64,000 bases of DNA from Lacihabitans sp. CCS-44 (GTDB lineage: Bacteria > Bacteroidota > Bacteroidia > Cytophagales > Spirosomataceae): NCBI RefSeq assembly GCF_024343735.1, contig NZ_RJUE01000053.1, positions 1-64,000 on the forward strand, given 5' to 3'. Every line of letters begins with the position of its first letter. Position 1 is the stretch's first letter. Below, in pieces: positions 60,989 to 64,000 of the stretch. The translations under genes were made by a program, and so were the position numbers. Below the pieces are notes generated by a model. It searched no databases. It saw only the letters and a program-made list of their open reading frames with translations, and was not told the origin of the DNA.

Positions 60989-63094
60989 CTACTCCAATGC
61001 AAAAGCTACATATTTGTTCCCTTTTGGAGTTCCTAACTTTGTGCCTCCACAAGCTATTACAAGATACTGTTTCCCGTTTTTAGAATACATCGACGGTGTA
61101 GCAAAAGCCGCTGCTGGCAGTGGATGTTCCCAGACCAATTTGCCAGTTTTGGCCTCAAAGGCTCTCAATGTTGCATCTTTCGTAGCTGCTATAAAAAGTA
61201 ATCCAGTTTTGGTAATTACTGGCCCACCGTAGTTTTCGGTACCAGTGCCCGTAATACCTTCCTTTTGCAAAATAGGCTCGTTCCCAAGGGGAATTCTCCA
61301 CAATTGTTTTCCAGAATTCAGGTCTATGGCATTCAGAGTGCCCCAAGGTGGAGCAATAGCTGGCAAACCTCTGTTGTCCAGAAATTTGTTGTAGCCCGTC
61401 ATTTTATAGGCTATTCCAGCTTTTTGGCTCAGCTGATTGTCTTTGCTTTGCACTTCCTTTTTCTCTTCATTTTTTAAGAAAGCTATCAAGGCTTGTTTTT
61501 CCTCTGGTTTTATAAATCCAAAACCCGGCATCATACCCTTTCCTCCATTTATCAGATTCAAAAGTGCTGCGTTGTCATGTTTTTTGCCAATTTCTACCAA
61601 CGAAGGATAACCACTTTTTACGTTGCCTTCACGGTCGGGTTGGTGGCAACTTTGGCAGTAATTCATGTATATTTTTTCTCCCATTGGCACTCCACTCGTG
61701 TTCTGAGTAGGTTTCATGGTTTGTATCCAAGCCATTTCGTTGGCGTTGATGTAGATTACGCCATTAGGATCAACTGCACTTCCACCCCATTCAGCACCGC
61801 CGTCATAACCTGGAAAAATGATGGTTCCTTGTTCACTCGGTGGGTCAAAAAGCCCTTTTTTGTAGGTTCTGAAAGCTTTTACAAGCTCGTCTCTGTTTTG
61901 GGCATAAGGCGAAATGTCTTTTTCAGTAAGTTTGTAAGCCTCTCTTGCATAAGGTTTTGGCAAGACTGGAACAGGTTGTGTTGGCCATGTTATTTCTCCC
62001 TTCAATTTAGACTTCGGCACCGGAATTTCATTTATCTGGAACAAAGATTTGCCCGTAACTCTATCAAAAACAAACACATAACCTTGTTTCGTTACTTGAG
62101 CCACAGCGTCAACAGCTTTTCCGTTTTTGTTGAGCGTAACCAAGTTTGGCGGTGCGGGCAAATCTCTGTCCCAAATATCATGATGCACAAACTGATAATG
62201 CCATTTTAGTTTCCCAGTTCGGGCATCCAAAGCCAACAGGCAATTACTGAAAAGATTCTTTCCAGGTCTGTTTCCACCATAAAAATCATAAGCCGCTGAG
62301 CCAGTTGGTACATACAAAATACCTCTGGCCTTATCCACAGCCATTCCAGCCCAATTATTTACTGCTCCAATTCCATCATTTTTGTAGGCATCTTTTGGGA
62401 AAGTCTCATAGCCTTTTTCTCCTGGATAGGGGATGGTATGAAATGTCCAAACCAATTTCCCTGAAATCACATCAAAAGCACGGATATCTCCTGGAGCTGC
62501 ATCGGCATCTTCCGACAATCGAAGTGGCATATAAATCAAGTTCTCAAAAATAGTCCCAGGCGTATTTGAAATTATAAATTTGTCTTTGGCGATTTCTGGC
62601 AAACCTGTGTGCAAATCCACTTTCCCCTTATCGCCAAAGGATTCAATCGGCTTTCCAGTATTGGCATCCAATGCCCAAAGGTTTGGTCCTGCAGTATAAA
62701 GAATCCGTTTATCGTTTCCTTTTTTCCAAAAAGACACGCCACGGCTCGTGCTGGCCCAGTTTTTAAGCGGATCTCCGAATCGCCAAATTTCCTTTCCTGT
62801 GGTAGCATCTAATGCGAACGCTTGCACAGATGATGTTACACCATACAAAACACCATCAACAATCAAAGGGTTTACCTGCATTTGTCCAGAATCTGGTGTG
62901 GCATATTCCCAAGCCACTTTAAGATTTTTTACATTTTGGATGTTGATTTGCTCCAACTTAGAATAATGATTGCGGTCGGCTCCACCCAAGTATTCCGACC
63001 AGTTTTCATTAGAACCAAAACTATTATCTATAATTTGGAATTTCACAAATCCCAAACAAAGAATTACGACCAACAATAAAGCAATTTTTTTCAT
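60989..63094 (-). CDS. PQQ-dependent dehydrogenase with c-type heme
   Basis: A 701-residue periplasmic quinoprotein. A signal peptide (MKKIALLLVVILCLGFVKF) is followed by beta-propeller repeats (AFALDATTGKEIWRFGD, LLALDARTGKLKWHYQ). A cytochrome c module is inserted near residues 470-550: YCQSCHQPDREG with CxxCH and MMPGFGFI supplying the axial Met. It oxidises a sugar or alcohol and passes electrons to the respiratory chain. Its ATG overlaps the stop of the siroheme gene (ATGA). Confidence 0.92.
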   Translation of the reverse strand: MKKIALLLVVILCLGFVKFQIIDNSFGSNENWSEYLGGADRNHYSKLEQINIQNVKNLKVAWEYATPDSGQMQVNPLIVDGVLYGVTSSVQAFALDATTGKEIWRFGDPLKNWASTSRGVSFWKKGNDKRILYTAGPNLWALDANTGKPIESFGDKGKVDLHTGLPEIAKDKFIISNTPGTIFENLIYMPLRLSEDADAAPGDIRAFDVISGKLVWTFHTIPYPGEKGYETFPKDAYKNDGIGAVNNWAGMAVDKARGILYVPTGSAAYDFYGGNRPGKNLFSNCLLALDARTGKLKWHYQFVHHDIWDRDLPAPPNLVTLNKNGKAVDAVAQVTKQGYVFVFDRVTGKSLFQINEIPVPKSKLKGEITWPTQPVPVLPKPYAREAYKLTEKDISPYAQNRDELVKAFRTYKKGLFDPPSEQGTIIFPGYDGGAEWGGSAVDPNGVIYINANEMAWIQTMKPTQNTSGVPMGEKIYMNYCQSCHQPDREGNVKSGYPSLVEIGKKHDNAALLNLINGGKGMMPGFGFIKPEEKQALIAFLKNEEKKEVQSKDNQLSQKAGIAYKMTGYNKFLDNRGLPAIAPPWGTLNAIDLNSGKQLWRIPLGNEPILQKEGITGTGTENYGGPVITKTGLLFIAATKDATLRAFEAKTGKLVWEHPLPAAAFATPSMYSKNGKQYLVIACGGTKLGTPKGNKYVAFALE

Positions 63095-63666
63095 ACCTCT
63101 TTATCTTTCACAACGGTTGTTATCTCGTTCATTTTCTTTACTTTATATTCAAAATCGCCCTTTAGACTATTTCTTATTTTTTGTAAATTATCCAAAGTTT
63201 CTTGAATGTTATCAGGAATAATTTCTTGTAGCATTTCTCGTATTCTTTTGGCAAAAGTTGGTGATTTGCCATTGGTAGATATTCCAATTTTCAAGTCGCC
63301 TTTTGTTACTACTGAACCCAAATAAAAGTCGCACAAATCAGGTGTATCAGCCACGTTGACCAAAATCCCTTTGTTTTTACAGTCTATTTGTACTTGCTTG
63401 TTTACTTCGGGTTTATCAGTGCCCACTATCACAATGTTTTTATTTTCTAAAAAACCCAACCGATATGGCTCATAAATAAGTTCTATTTTATGTGTTTTCT
63501 TAAGTTCGACAATCTCACTTTTAATTTCTGGTGCCACCAAAACAATGTTGGTCAGCGGAGCGTTTTTTAGCAATGCTTCTAGTTTTTCTAAGCCCACATT
63601 TCCGCCCCCGACAATCAGAATTGTCATTTGTTCGGCTTTCAAAAATACTGGAAACAAGGTGTTCAT
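63091..63666 (-). CDS. Precorrin-2 dehydrogenase / sirohydrochlorin ferrochelatase domain
   Basis: A protein of about 191 residues equal to the N-terminal part of CysG or to Met8. MTILIVGGGNVGLEKLEALL is the NAD-binding Rossmann loop, and KGILVNVADTPDLCDFYLGS and KIGISTNGKSPTFAKRIRE are family blocks. It oxidises precorrin-2 and inserts iron to make siroheme, the cofactor of sulfite and nitrite reductases. The start at 63666 (MNTLFPVFL) fits the family; the frame is open further upstream. It overlaps the PQQ dehydrogenase gene by 4 bases. Confidence 0.9.
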   Translation of the reverse strand: MNTLFPVFLKAEQMTILIVGGGNVGLEKLEALLKNAPLTNIVLVAPEIKSEIVELKKTHKIELIYEPYRLGFLENKNIVIVGTDKPEVNKQVQIDCKNKGILVNVADTPDLCDFYLGSVVTKGDLKIGISTNGKSPTFAKRIREMLQEIIPDNIQETLDNLQKIRNSLKGDFEYKVKKMNEITTVVKDKEV

Positions 63667-63933
63667 ATCGTAAAAACTTTTTTTACGAAAGTAACCTAAA
63701 AATGTTAATATTCGAGAAATAGAAACCCAAAATTCAGCAAAAATGAATTCTAAACTACTGTTACAGTTTCCATTCAAAAATTTAACAATTTCTATAAAAA
63801 ATTGAAAGTAAGCACGTTTGAAGAAAAAATGGATTAATAAACTTGTTAATTTTAAAAGAATAATTGTAAATTTTACGAACTTTGAAATAAAGAATTTCTT
63901 TCTATTTAAAAATATAACATAAACAATAATTCT

Positions 63934-64000
63934 ATGGCATTAAATGACGATTACCTCCCTTGTAAATCTTATGCCGGACAAGAAGCCGACCCTAAAAACG
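63934..64000 (+). CDS. Start of a gene cut by the right edge
   Basis: ATG at 63934 opens a frame reading MALNDDYLPCKSYAGQEADP and onwards to the window end. It is divergent from the siroheme gene; a TAAATTTT box with TTGT 20 bases upstream may be its promoter. Too short to identify. Confidence 0.6.
   Translation, partial: MALNDDYLPCKSYAGQEADPKN

Overview
The window looks like a chromosome segment from a member of the Bacteroidota, probably Cytophagales-like. The DNA is A/T-rich, ribosome binding sites are weak, and promoters fit the TTTG-N18-21-TAnnTTTG consensus typical of that phylum. The gene content agrees: a GldA-like ABC ATPase, ISAon1 transposase, DUF2490, DUF4153, GH20/GH25/GH29 glycosidases and an ECF42-type sigma factor beside a YCII protein.

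Bases 1-503 are chromosomal flank, with the N-terminal half of an ISAon1-family transposase and the old terminator of a tRNA-Val gene. Bases 504-29563 are one integrated element of about 29 kb. It is bounded by a 48-bp direct repeat that is the 3' part of tRNA-Val(UAC). The tRNA is intact at the right end and only its 3' part remains at the left end. A tyrosine recombinase sits next to the left core. A 23-bp sequence, made of two copies of an 11-mer, lies just inside both ends and overlaps the integrase promoter. The right end carries an excisionase-like HTH gene, a VapE-like ATPase, a small HTH gene, a ribbon-helix-helix gene preceded by a 10-bp-phased repeat array, and a small membrane protein. 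No relaxase or conjugation gene is visible.

The cargo is a defence island with two blocks. The first (2197-7499) is a WYL regulator divergent from a RecD-like helicase, a DUF3696-type ATPase and an unknown protein. The second is a long leftward gene run (25345 down to 7686): unknown protein, second WYL regulator, a methylase/specificity/histidine-kinase fusion, a receiver-domain protein, hsdM, hsdS, zinc ribbon, PD-(D/E)XK protein, OLD ATPase-TOPRIM protein, an orphan possible nuclease, an AAA ATPase plus DUF4276 pair, and finally hsdR. The most unusual item is the fusion at 21110-23764. It has a type I methylase fold whose NPPF motif reads HPPF, an HsdS-like recognition region, and a C-terminal histidine-kinase module. 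Its stop overlaps the start of a gene whose N-terminus keeps all receiver-domain key residues. This suggests a DNA-reading two-component system embedded in a type I restriction locus. The function is inferred, not shown.

From 29.6 kb to the end the window is ordinary chromosome: mannonate dehydratase and KDG kinase; a secreted thioredoxin-like protein and DUF2490 protein; an RRM protein coupled to a DEAD-box helicase; the GldA-like ATPase; an RprXY-like two-component system; TauE permease, aminotransferase, aldo/keto reductase, DinB protein and amino-acid permease; a glycan-degradation stretch (GH20, GH25, GH29) with DUF3052 and DUF4153 genes; Kup and an APC transporter; a pepsin-like protein lacking both catalytic Asp; the YCII/ECF42 pair; two small membrane proteins; an E2-like acyltransferase; and a PQQ dehydrogenase coupled to a siroheme synthase domain. 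A coding start at 63934 runs off the right edge.
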